This document shows positions 8,182 through 16,511 of a DNA stretch of 37,771 bases, piece after piece; within the stretch, counting starts at the first letter, position 1; each line of letters begins with the position of its first letter. The notes beneath the pieces were generated by a model, which did no database searches, was not told where the DNA came from, and saw nothing but the letters and a program-made list of their open reading frames with translations. Source of the DNA: Rhodobacterales bacterium. Lineage in GTDB: Bacteria > Pseudomonadota > Alphaproteobacteria > Rhodobacterales > Rhodobacteraceae. The stretch lies in the NCBI GenBank assembly GCA_013297695.1, contig JAAFHX010000013.1, forward strand, positions 1 to 37,771, in the 5' to 3' direction. The translations under genes were made by a program, and so were the position numbers.

Positions 8182-9309
8182 ATGCCGTTCCGTTTCATCC
8201 ACAGCGCTGACCTTCATCTCGGCCGCCGCTTCGGCAACCTGCCCGAAGAGGTGCGCGGCAGGCTGGTCGAAGCACGGCATCAGATCATAGCGACGCTGGC
8301 AAGGGTAGCCCGCAGCCACGGGGCGGAACACATCCTGGTTGCGGGCGACATCTTCGATACGGAAACGCCGACCGATCCGGTCTGGCGTCAGGCCGTCGCG
8401 GCGATGGGCGCGGACCCCGGCCTGCAGTGGTGGCTGATCCCCGGCAATCACGACAGCCTGGCCGCCGAAAGCCTGTGGTCCCGGTTTCGCCATCATGCCC
8501 CCGCGAATGTCCGTCTGATCCACGATCCGGCACCGATCCGGATCGCGCCCGGTGCGGTGCTGTTGCCCGCCCCGTTGCCGCGCCGCCATCCGGGCCGCGA
8601 CCTGACCGCGTGGATGCCGGGCTGCGACACCGACCCGCGCCAGTTCCGCATTGGTCTGGCCCATGGCGCGGTGCGCGACTTTTCCGAAGGGGGCAGCACG
8701 GCCGACGGGATCATTCCGCCCGACCGGGCCGAGACGGCGCGGCTGGACTATCTTGCCCTGGGCGACTGGCACGGCCAGGTGCGGATCGGCCCGCGCTGCT
8801 GGTATTCCGGGACACCCGAGCGCGATGCCTTCCGCCACGATGGCCAGGGCGCGTGCCTTGCCGTGACCCTGACCGATCCGGGCGCGCCGCCGATGATCGA
8901 GGTGGTTCCGACCGGCACCTTCGTCTGGACGGATATGGAACTGCCGCTGGTGCCGGGCCAACCCGCCGACGGGTCGCTGCTGGCACAGGTGCCCGTTGAA
9001 AACCGGCGCAACCATCTGTTCCGCATCCGCGCATCCGGGCGCGCCACGCTGGCCGAACAGGCGGCCCTTGCCCACGCAGCCGAGGGGATCGCCCCCGAGT
9101 TCTGCCATCTTGGGCTGGACCTGACCGGGCTTGCCACCGAATTCGCCGTGGCCGACCTTGACGACATCGACCGGGCAGGTGCCCTTCGCCTTGCCGCCGA
9201 CGCCTTGCGCCGCGCCGCCGAGGATGAAGACCGGGACAGCCAGGCCCGACGTGTTTCTGCGGCGGCGCTGAACCGGCTGTATGGCTATCTGTGCGAGGTC
9301 GGCAAATGA
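8182..9309 (+). CDS. SbcD/YhaO-like DNA exonuclease (metallophosphoesterase)
   Basis: This 375-residue protein carries all calcineurin-type phosphoesterase motifs in order: D10-x-H12 (HSADLHLG), GDIFD at 55-59 (metal-bridging Asp56), GNHD at 88-91, LAHGAV with His161, and GDWHG at 194-198. This is the Mre11/SbcD/YhaO arrangement, and a C-terminal capping region follows. Such proteins cut DNA ends or hairpins together with an SMC-type ATPase partner. The ATG at 8182 has GAGG 8 bases upstream. Its stop overlaps the next start as ATGA, so the two products are made together and probably form a complex. The WYL gene ends 97 bases upstream. Function in defence rather than general repair is inferred from the neighbours. 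Confidence 0.9.
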   Translation: MPFRFIHSADLHLGRRFGNLPEEVRGRLVEARHQIIATLARVARSHGAEHILVAGDIFDTETPTDPVWRQAVAAMGADPGLQWWLIPGNHDSLAAESLWSRFRHHAPANVRLIHDPAPIRIAPGAVLLPAPLPRRHPGRDLTAWMPGCDTDPRQFRIGLAHGAVRDFSEGGSTADGIIPPDRAETARLDYLALGDWHGQVRIGPRCWYSGTPERDAFRHDGQGACLAVTLTDPGAPPMIEVVPTGTFVWTDMELPLVPGQPADGSLLAQVPVENRRNHLFRIRASGRATLAEQAALAHAAEGIAPEFCHLGLDLTGLATEFAVADLDDIDRAGALRLAADALRRAAEDEDRDSQARRVSAAALNRLYGYLCEVGK

Positions 9310-11906
9310 GGCTTGTATCCGTCACCCTCAGCGACATCCGCTGCTTTGCCGCTCCGGTCAGGATCGACGGGATCGGCGGCGGGCTGAATGTGCTGTCGGC
9401 ACCGAACGAGAACGGAAAATCCACGCTGTTCGACGCGCTGCACGCGGTGTTCTTCACACCTCACCGATCCGTCGGCAAGGACATCAAGGCGCTGAAACCC
9501 CATGCCGGCGGCGCACCCGAGGTGACGGTCGAGATCGACACCGGGGATGGTCGTTTCGTCATCCGCAAACGCTGGTTGTCGCGGGCCGAGGCCGAAGTCA
9601 GACAAGGGGACCGTCTGGTGGCCAAGGCCGACGAGGCCGAGGCATGGATATCGCGGCTGACCACATCGGGGGGTGAGGGCGGCCCGGCGGGTCTGTTGTG
9701 GGTGCGTCAGGGAACGACGCAGCTTGACCATGACCGGGCGAAGGAGAACCAGACTACCCTGACGACGCGGCGCGACCTGATGTCTTCGGTGACGGGCGAG
9801 GTCGAGGCGCTGACCGGCGGCAAGCGGATGGATACGGCGCTGATGCGCGCACGGGAAGATCTGGGCCGTCTGCTGACGCCCGGCGGCAGGCCCAAAGCGG
9901 ACGGCCCGCTGGCCAGGACCGAGACCGAAGTGGCAAACCTGACCGCCCTTCAGGCTGAACTCGCGGAAACGATCCGCAGGCTGGCCGACGCCCTGACGCG
10001 CCGGACCCAGGTTCGCCGGACGCTGGCGGACCTGCAGGACCCCGCCGCCGAGGCCGACCGCAAGGCCCGCCTGGCCGAGGCAACCGCCGCACATGAGGCC
10101 GCCAGCCGCCATGCCGAGGCGTTGCGGCAGGCCGACCTTGCCGTGAAGATGGCCCGACTTGAGGCCGCCGAGGCCACCGGAAAGCTTGACGCCCTTGCCC
10201 GGGCGCAGACCGCCGAGGCTGCCGCGCGAAAGACCGAAGCCGATGCGCAGGCCTTTGCCCGGCTCGCGCGCGACAGCCTCGCGCAGGCCGAGGCCACGGT
10301 ACAGGCACGCCTCGCCGAGGGTGCCGCAGCGCGCGCCCGCCACACTGCAGCCGACATGACCCTGCGCAAGTCGCTGCATGCGCATGCGGCGCGCGCCGAC
10401 GGCACGAGGCGGCGCGACCTGTCTGCCCGGCTGGAAAGGCTTGCCGGTCTGTCGGCAGAGCTTGCCACCCGGCGCATGGCTGCCGGGTTGGGGCCGGATG
10501 CGAAAGCCATGGCCGCGCTTGACGCGCAATTTCAGCAGGTGTCGGTTCTCCGCTCGCTGCGGACCAGTTCGGCAACCCGCATCTCGGTCGCCTATTCCGG
10601 GGCAGACCGCATTTCGCTGGCCGGAACCCACCTGCCCGAAGGGGTGCCTACCCCGATCCTTGCCGAAGCCGTCCTGACGCTGCCCGGTCTTGGCGATCTG
10701 ACCATCCGCCCGGGCGACGGCAATGACAGCGCGACCCGGCTGCAACAGGCCGAAGCCGAGCTTGAGGCGCAGCTTGCCCGAACCGGTTGTGCAACCGTCG
10801 AAGAGGCGCGCGTGGCTGCAAGACTGCGCGCCGAAGCAGGCGCTGCCATGACCGAGATCGAGACGCGGATTTCGACCCTCGCGCCGCAGGGCATCGCGGC
10901 GGTCGAGGCCGAACTGGCGCGGGTGCCTGCCCCGGCACCTGACGAGGCCGAGGTGCCGGACGTTGACACGGCGCAGAGCCTGTTCGATGCCGAAGTCCTG
11001 GCCCTGCAAACTGCGGAAAGCGCACTGCAAGAAGCGCGGAGCCTGGCCGAAGGGGAGCGGATGGCCGATGTCCGGGCCGCGATCGCGGTCGAGACGGCGA
11101 CCGATGCCTTGCGCGCGGCAGAGGGCGTGCTGGCCGCCTATGGCGATCAGACGGCGGCCGAAGCCGATCTGTCGGCCGCGCGCGACCGGGCCGGCCTTGC
11201 CCTGACCATCACAATGCAGAATCATGCCAAGCTTGCCGCCAGCGCCCCGGACCTTGTGCTGGCCAGGGCGTCCCTTGCCCGTGCCCAGTCGGTCGCCCTG
11301 GGGGCGGATCACGATATTGCCACCCTGTCCCAGGAACGTGCGGGTCTGGACAAGGAAATCGACCTGCGCTCGGGCGAGGGCGTGGCCGAAGACCTTGCCG
11401 ACGTCACCACCCGGCTAGGTGCAGCCCAGGCGCAGCGCGACCGGTTGCTGTTCGAGGTGGCCGTGCTGAAGGACCTGATCGCGGCACTGGAAACCGCCCG
11501 CGACACGGCACGCGAGCGCTACTTCGCCCCGGTCATGGCGGAACTGAAACCGCTGCTGCATCTGTTGTGGCCCGATGCCGATCTCAGGTTCGATGGCGAA
11601 AGCCTGTTGCCGACGGCCCTGATCCGCGATGGCCGCCAAGAGGACATCGGCATCCTGTCAGGCGGCACGCAGGAACAGATCGCCCTCTTCGTCCGGCTGG
11701 CCTTCGCCCGTCTGCTGGCGCGGACCGGTCGCCATGCCCCGGTCATTCTGGATGACGCGCTGGTCTATACCGATGACGACCGGATCGAACGGGTCTTCGA
11801 CATGCTGCATGGGCAGGCCGCCGACCTTCAGATCATCGTGCTGACCTGCCGCCAGCGCGCCTTCCGGGCCCTTGGCGGGCAGAAGCTGACGTTCCAGCCC
11901 ATTTAG
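9306..11906 (+). CDS. SMC/YhaN-like AAA ATPase, SbcC-type partner
   Basis: This 866-residue protein has split ABC-type ATPase halves: Walker A at 32-40 (APNENGKST), an Ala/Glu/Arg-rich coiled-coil middle of about 600 residues, the signature LSGGTQEQ at 784-791, and Walker B ending in Asp816-Asp817 (VILDDALVYTDDD). No CxxC zinc hook is visible in the coil, and it is shorter than typical SbcC, so it is closer to the YhaN type than to Rad50/SbcC. The ATG at 9306 overlaps the nuclease stop by four bases. It presumably tethers DNA ends and gates the partner nuclease using ATP. A 182-base gap separates it from zorA. Confidence 0.9.
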   Translation: MRLVSVTLSDIRCFAAPVRIDGIGGGLNVLSAPNENGKSTLFDALHAVFFTPHRSVGKDIKALKPHAGGAPEVTVEIDTGDGRFVIRKRWLSRAEAEVRQGDRLVAKADEAEAWISRLTTSGGEGGPAGLLWVRQGTTQLDHDRAKENQTTLTTRRDLMSSVTGEVEALTGGKRMDTALMRAREDLGRLLTPGGRPKADGPLARTETEVANLTALQAELAETIRRLADALTRRTQVRRTLADLQDPAAEADRKARLAEATAAHEAASRHAEALRQADLAVKMARLEAAEATGKLDALARAQTAEAAARKTEADAQAFARLARDSLAQAEATVQARLAEGAAARARHTAADMTLRKSLHAHAARADGTRRRDLSARLERLAGLSAELATRRMAAGLGPDAKAMAALDAQFQQVSVLRSLRTSSATRISVAYSGADRISLAGTHLPEGVPTPILAEAVLTLPGLGDLTIRPGDGNDSATRLQQAEAELEAQLARTGCATVEEARVAARLRAEAGAAMTEIETRISTLAPQGIAAVEAELARVPAPAPDEAEVPDVDTAQSLFDAEVLALQTAESALQEARSLAEGERMADVRAAIAVETATDALRAAEGVLAAYGDQTAAEADLSAARDRAGLALTITMQNHAKLAASAPDLVLARASLARAQSVALGADHDIATLSQERAGLDKEIDLRSGEGVAEDLADVTTRLGAAQAQRDRLLFEVAVLKDLIAALETARDTARERYFAPVMAELKPLLHLLWPDADLRFDGESLLPTALIRDGRQEDIGILSGGTQEQIALFVRLAFARLLARTGRHAPVILDDALVYTDDDRIERVFDMLHGQAADLQIIVLTCRQRAFRALGGQKLTFQPI

Positions 11907-12088
11907 GACGGCATGGCCGGCGGCGGCAGGACTGGCACTGGCGAACAGGCATGCGAGCCGCGGGCCGAAACGCCTTGCGGTTCCGCTGCGGGCACAGGCG
12001 GGCCCGGGAAATCTCCGCCATTCAAGGCACTTGCCGCCCCGCCGTGGATAGAGCAGCATCCACCGGACGCGTAAGGGGTTGGGACCGG

Positions 12089-14134
12089 ATGGAGTTTACG
12101 AGTTTGGGCGACTGGGCGACCGTCACCGGTGTTGCCACAAGGGACCTGATCCTTGGTTTTGCCGGAAGGCTTGCAGACCCGGTCGTGCCAGGCATCGTCG
12201 CACTGGCTCTTGTGATCGTTGCCCTGCTGTTCGCGCTCTCTGCCCTGGTCACGTTCTGGCGACGCATCCAGGCCGTGCGGCAGCTTCGGCGGCAGCTTGA
12301 AGCGCTGAAGGATCGTCCCCTGGCCGAGGGGCGCGAAGCGATTTCCGCCTGGTTCGGCAAGCGTCGTCGCGGGCGGGCCGGGACCTCTCTGGCCGAAGCC
12401 TGGGAGGAGTTCAACGAAACCCTGTTCATCGACGATTCGCGTGGGGCACCGGTGCTGCGCAATACCGTCCGCCCCGCAGCCTTCTTCAATCCGGATGATC
12501 TGCATTTCGGCACCGGCTTCTATCGCATCCTGCCCGGCATCTTTGTGTCGGTCGGGCTGTCACTTACCTTTCTTGGCCTGATCGCCGCGCTGAAGACGAT
12601 GTCGAGTGGCACGATCAACGATGCCGCGATGGCCACGCTGCTGAGTGTTGCCTCGGCAAAATTCATCATGTCGCTGACCGGGCTGGTCTGTTCCATCTTC
12701 CTTGGCATCGTGCTGCGGTGGCTCGCCGGATGGCTGGACAAGGCGCTTCATGACCTGTGCCGCAGCCTGGAACGGCGGCTGACCTTTGTCAGCCTAGAGG
12801 AGATCGGCCTGCGCCAGCTTGCCTCGATGGTCGAAGACCGCGAACATCACCGGCAATTGACCCTGCAATTGATCGCCGAGATCGGCGGCCCGCTGCGCAC
12901 CGAACTGCCGCAGGTCATCTCGACCTCGATCAGCGCGGCGATGCAGCCGTTGCTGGATCAGGTCGGGCGGCAGGGGACCGAAAGCATGTCGTCGATGGTC
13001 GGCGATCTGACGCAGCAACTGTCCACCGGGGTCGGCTCGGCCCTTTCCGAGGCAAGTGACCGGCTGGCACTGGCGGGCGACAGGATCGGGCAGTTGGCCG
13101 ACCGGATGGACCAATCCTCGGGGCGGATGGGGACCGAGATGGAAACGGCGGTCGTCCGTGTGGCACAGGCAGTGGACGATCTGCGCGGGGCCATGGCCGG
13201 CACGGCGCAAAGCACGTCAGGGGCTTTCACCCAGGGGGCCGAACAGTTGCTTGCCCTGATGAACCGGACGCTGGAGGGAATTCGCGACAACACGCAGGAC
13301 GGCGCGCGGGCGATGTCCCAGGCCGCAGCCGAGATTCGCACCGCCGCCGAGGCGATGCGAACCGAGATGGAAGGTGCTGCGCAGGCCGGGGCCGAGGCCG
13401 CAAGAAACCGGATGCAGGCAGCGGGTGACGAGGCCGGGGCGGCCATCGGGCGCGCCGGACAGTCGGTGATGGACGCCTTCGGCAAGGCGGGCGACGACAT
13501 TGCGCGGCTGGGTGCCGAAATGTCGGCAAAGGCCGGGGCCGATCTGATCCAGCCCATCGGGGCAATTGCGGGCCAGTTGGACGGCATGGTCCAGACGCTG
13601 CGGACCAGTGCGGCAGAAATGCTTCGTCTGGCCGACGGCCTGCGGGACGGTGCCCGGGCCGGAGCCGAGGCGGCCGGGACTTTCCGGGGGGCATCGCAGG
13701 ACCTGGTCGCGGCGGCAGGCCCGGTGCGGGCAACGTCGGAACGCATCGAGGGGGCCCTGCGCCAGTTGTCCGACGGGACGCAGAACGCCGTGGTGATCGT
13801 GACGCAAAGTGCCCGCGCGACCGCGGAAAGCGCCGCGCAGACGCTGGCCGCCGCGCGCGAGACGCTGGCCGCCGAACGGCGGGGCATCGATGCGTCGCTC
13901 GCGGCGGTGACCGAGATGCTGAGTCGCCTGCGTGGCCAAGGCGACCGGATGGACACCATCGACCAGAAGCTTGGCAACGCCTTCGATCTTTATGCCAGCC
14001 AGACCGAACAGGCGATGCAATCGGTCCGCAGCCATGTCGTTGAAATGTCCAACGGTCTGAATACAGCCTTGCAAACGTTGCAGACCATTCTTGACGGCTT
14101 GCAGGAATTCCAGCCGCAGCAGGGTCGGCGCTGA
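12089..14134 (+). CDS. zorA: ZorA, MotA/TolQ/ExbB-like proton channel of the Zorya system
   Basis: This is a 681-residue protein. Membrane segments lie near residues 33-57 (VVPGIVALALVIVALLFALS), 149-168 (IFVSVGLSLTFLGLIAALKT) and 190-212 (KFIMSLTGLVCSIFLGIVL). The last two correspond to the MotA/TolQ/ExbB core. From about 213 to the end there is a very long Ala/Met/Glu/Arg-rich helical tail, which is characteristic of ZorA, whose pentamer extends a tail into the cytoplasm. The ATG at 12089 begins just before the first membrane region, with AAGGGG about 10 bases upstream. It is directly followed by zorB with a one-base overlap (TGATG). In known type I Zorya, ZorA5B2 is an inner-membrane proton-driven motor that senses phage attack and signals through the tail to the cytosolic effectors. 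Confidence 0.93.
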   Translation: MEFTSLGDWATVTGVATRDLILGFAGRLADPVVPGIVALALVIVALLFALSALVTFWRRIQAVRQLRRQLEALKDRPLAEGREAISAWFGKRRRGRAGTSLAEAWEEFNETLFIDDSRGAPVLRNTVRPAAFFNPDDLHFGTGFYRILPGIFVSVGLSLTFLGLIAALKTMSSGTINDAAMATLLSVASAKFIMSLTGLVCSIFLGIVLRWLAGWLDKALHDLCRSLERRLTFVSLEEIGLRQLASMVEDREHHRQLTLQLIAEIGGPLRTELPQVISTSISAAMQPLLDQVGRQGTESMSSMVGDLTQQLSTGVGSALSEASDRLALAGDRIGQLADRMDQSSGRMGTEMETAVVRVAQAVDDLRGAMAGTAQSTSGAFTQGAEQLLALMNRTLEGIRDNTQDGARAMSQAAAEIRTAAEAMRTEMEGAAQAGAEAARNRMQAAGDEAGAAIGRAGQSVMDAFGKAGDDIARLGAEMSAKAGADLIQPIGAIAGQLDGMVQTLRTSAAEMLRLADGLRDGARAGAEAAGTFRGASQDLVAAAGPVRATSERIEGALRQLSDGTQNAVVIVTQSARATAESAAQTLAAARETLAAERRGIDASLAAVTEMLSRLRGQGDRMDTIDQKLGNAFDLYASQTEQAMQSVRSHVVEMSNGLNTALQTLQTILDGLQEFQPQQGRR

Positions 14135-15201
14135 TGCGCGGCGCGCTGTCTCGCCGGAGGCATCAGGACGAGGAAGACGAATCCTCTTTCGTGTCGATGA
14201 CCGACATGACGGTGGGATTTCTGTTCATCGTCATTCTGCTTCTTGCCTTTTTCGCAAGCAAGTACAACGAAGCCGACACGGTTCCACAATTTCGATACGA
14301 CGACCTGCAAGCCCGGTATGACGACCTGAAGCGCCGGCATGACGACCTTGTGACCCGGCAGACGGCTGCCCTTCAGGAGATCGCGCGTCTGATCCGGCAA
14401 ACGGATGCGCTGCAAGCGCAGAACGCCGCGAAGGATAGGCAGGTTGCAGACCTGCGGGCTGAGGTCAAGCGACTGGAAACCGAAATTGAGGCCCTGCGAA
14501 AGCTGAAGGACGACCCGCTCGAGGTCTATTCCGCGCAAAGTGCCCTTGCCCGGCGCACCATGATCGAACGGCTTGCCGAGGCCGTGCAGCGTGACATCGA
14601 CGCGGCAGGCGTTACCGGCCTGAGTGTTGCAATCAGCGCCCAGGGAGATGCCCTTCGGTTTCGGGGCGAGGGGTTGTTCCGGTCCAAACGGTGGGACCTG
14701 ACGGAAAACGGCCTCAAGATCATCCGGCTTCTGGGCGACCAGCTTCGGAAGGAACTGCCCTGCTTCACCCTGGGCGAGGCCAGCCGGATCATGGAGGCCT
14801 GCAACCCCGGCCTGTCGCTGATCGAAACGGTCCAGGTCGAAGGCCATGCCGACAGCGTCGGGCGCTATGACGCCAACCTGATCCTGTCGGCTCAGCGGGC
14901 CGCGTCGGCCCTGGGCGAAATGGTGAACGGCAGCGGGGAAAGCGCGACCGACATCCTGCTGTTCCGCAACCTGCTGGAGCAGCCGGTCATGGCCGTGGCG
15001 GCCTACAGCTTTACCCGGCCCGTAGCGAAGAACGACACTGCGGAAGGCAAGGCCGCCAATCGGCGGATCGACCTGCGGTTCATCATGTATGTGCCCCCGG
15101 GACTGGAATTCCTGCCGCAGACCGTGGCCGACATTCCGGCGATATCCGATAAGTTGCGGGCTCGTGCCAACCAAACCGCCGCAGCGGGGTCGGCACCATG
15201 A
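14134..15201 (+). CDS. zorB: ZorB, MotB/OmpA-like stator partner of ZorA
   Basis: This is a 355-residue protein. A short cytoplasmic start is followed by one membrane segment (about 24-42, TVGFLFIVILLLAFFA) with Asp24 at its cytoplasmic edge, in the place of the proton-carrying Asp of MotB/ZorB. A periplasmic coiled coil (about 52-125) and a C-terminal OmpA-like peptidoglycan-binding domain follow, with VEGHADSVGRYDANLILSAQR (GHAD at 237-240, Asn248, Arg255) and NRRIDLRF near 309-316. It is longer than I expect for ZorB because of the coiled coil, which includes a tandem repeat. Its start overlaps the zorA stop by one base and its stop overlaps zorC as ATGA. It should anchor the motor to the cell wall. 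Confidence 0.92.
   Translation: MRGALSRRRHQDEEDESSFVSMTDMTVGFLFIVILLLAFFASKYNEADTVPQFRYDDLQARYDDLKRRHDDLVTRQTAALQEIARLIRQTDALQAQNAAKDRQVADLRAEVKRLETEIEALRKLKDDPLEVYSAQSALARRTMIERLAEAVQRDIDAAGVTGLSVAISAQGDALRFRGEGLFRSKRWDLTENGLKIIRLLGDQLRKELPCFTLGEASRIMEACNPGLSLIETVQVEGHADSVGRYDANLILSAQRAASALGEMVNGSGESATDILLFRNLLEQPVMAVAAYSFTRPVAKNDTAEGKAANRRIDLRFIMYVPPGLEFLPQTVADIPAISDKLRARANQTAAAGSAP
14296..14358 (+). repeat. Three 21-base tandem repeats inside zorB
   Basis: Three consecutive units (14296-14316, 14317-14337, 14338-14358) encode YDDLQAR, YDDLKRR and HDDLVTR, in frame and seven codons each. They form perfect heptads at the start of the periplasmic coiled coil. The unit length means copy-number change would keep frame and alter the spacing between the membrane and the OmpA domain. 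Confidence 0.85.
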
Positions 15202-16511
15202 TCGACATCCCCCTGTCAGAGCGCCTTGGTTCCCTGCGCCCGCCTGGCCTGCCTGCGGTCCCGTCGATGGAACATCTTTCGCGCAGCATCCGGCGGGTGA
15301 TGGACCGCTACGACCCGCCCGTCACCCAGCCCGAGCACGACGCCGAAAGGCTTCTGGCCGAGATGCGGCGGCGCATCGCCTCGGATGACTGGCGCAAGGT
15401 GCCGATGAGTTTCGTGACCCGCGCTGCAGGGCTGGCCTTTTCGACCCCGTTCAGGACACGCGCCGACCTGGCCCCGGTGCGGCAGTTCCTGCTGGCCGAG
15501 GTTGCAGCCTCGACAAGGACGGGTTTTCTGGGTCCGATGGTGCGGGTCTATCTGGAAAGCTTCACTGCCGGGGCCGATCACAGCCGCGCGCTTGGGGTGG
15601 CGCTGGCGCGGGCGCGCGACCGCATCGGGCCGCGCTGGCAGGCGGTGCTGGCCGCCCTCCCCGACCTGTTCGACCCCGACACCGCCCCGGCCAGCATCGC
15701 CGCGCGGATGGACGGGATGGACGACCCCTGGCACGGGCTGCGCGCCATCGGCCTGCGGCACCCCCATGCGCCCGGCCTGATGGATGCAGCGCATCTGGCG
15801 TTTCTTGCGCGGATTGCCCCCCGGCTGGACCGGCGCGACCAGATCGACCGCTTGCTGGGCTGGCTGCGGCCCGATGGCCAGACCCTGCGCACGGTCGGGG
15901 CCGGGGCTGCCATTTCGGCGCTGCTGCGCCCCTGGGTGCAGCGGCCCCCGCCGAGCGACATCGTCACCCTGCTGATCGACCGGCTGACGCAGATCTACGG
16001 TCATCCCCGTGTCGGCCGTCATGCCGCCTGGAACGAGGTTAATCCGGGACTGGAGGCGATGTTCCTGCGCTGGCTGACCGGCGAGGATATCCGGTTGCTG
16101 TTCCGCATCCTGACCGAAGTGGAACGCGGGCACATGTGGGCCGAACGCGAAGCCTTCTGGCTGACCCTGCACGAACAGGGCCGGATCGGCGAAGCGTGGA
16201 TCGCCTTCAACGACGCGGGCTACCGGGCGGCGCTTGCGAAGCTGCCCGAGGATGCGCGGCAGGGTGCCCGGCGGTTTGGCCGTCAGGTCGGAGATCCCGA
16301 CAAGTCGCTGCTGATCATGCGGATCAGCGACAGGATCGTGATCGAGGGAACCTACAACTTCAAGGTGCATGCCTTCGATGCAAACCAGCCAAAGGCACCG
16401 AAACTGCATCAGCCACGATACGACGTTGCTGAAATCAGGCGCATCCCGTCGGCGCTGTGGAAGCAGGTGCATCTTGGCGACTGGCAGAGTCAGGTCATGA
16501 GGCGGCTGTGA
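15198..16511 (+). CDS. zorC: ZorC, EH-signature domain protein of type I Zorya
   Basis: This is a 437-residue cytoplasmic protein. The N-terminal two thirds are helical and Arg/Leu-rich with no catalytic motif I recognise. The C-terminal part carries the EH-signature pattern: an Ile-Glu-Gly-Thr-Tyr-Asn-Phe block at 382-388, His391, then a Trp-containing terminus (LWKQVHLGDWQSQV). This domain defines ZorC of type I Zorya, which is a cytosolic DNA-associated effector. It overlaps zorB (ATGA at 15198-15201) and zorD (GTGA at 16508-16511), so zorBCD are translationally coupled. The identification rests on the C-terminal motif and on its fixed place between zorB and zorD. Confidence 0.85.
   Translation: MIDIPLSERLGSLRPPGLPAVPSMEHLSRSIRRVMDRYDPPVTQPEHDAERLLAEMRRRIASDDWRKVPMSFVTRAAGLAFSTPFRTRADLAPVRQFLLAEVAASTRTGFLGPMVRVYLESFTAGADHSRALGVALARARDRIGPRWQAVLAALPDLFDPDTAPASIAARMDGMDDPWHGLRAIGLRHPHAPGLMDAAHLAFLARIAPRLDRRDQIDRLLGWLRPDGQTLRTVGAGAAISALLRPWVQRPPPSDIVTLLIDRLTQIYGHPRVGRHAAWNEVNPGLEAMFLRWLTGEDIRLLFRILTEVERGHMWAEREAFWLTLHEQGRIGEAWIAFNDAGYRAALAKLPEDARQGARRFGRQVGDPDKSLLIMRISDRIVIEGTYNFKVHAFDANQPKAPKLHQPRYDVAEIRRIPSALWKQVHLGDWQSQVMRRL

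Noticed and set aside
9285-11312. Minus-strand open frame of 675 codons opposite the SMC-type ATPase
   Set aside because: The plus strand has Walker A, signature and Walker B motifs in the correct order; the antisense frame has none.
14296-14358. A CRISPR-like repeat array
   Set aside because: The repeats are contiguous 21-base coding units without spacers.
15216-16472. Minus-strand open frame opposite zorC
   Set aside because: It is a shadow; the plus-strand frame is coupled to zorB and zorD by overlaps and has the EH-signature.
12089-16511. Reading zorAB as ordinary flagellar MotAB or TolQR/ExbBD genes
   Set aside because: The very long helical ZorA tail, the OmpA-type ZorB and the coupled EH-signature and SNF2 genes are specific to type I Zorya.
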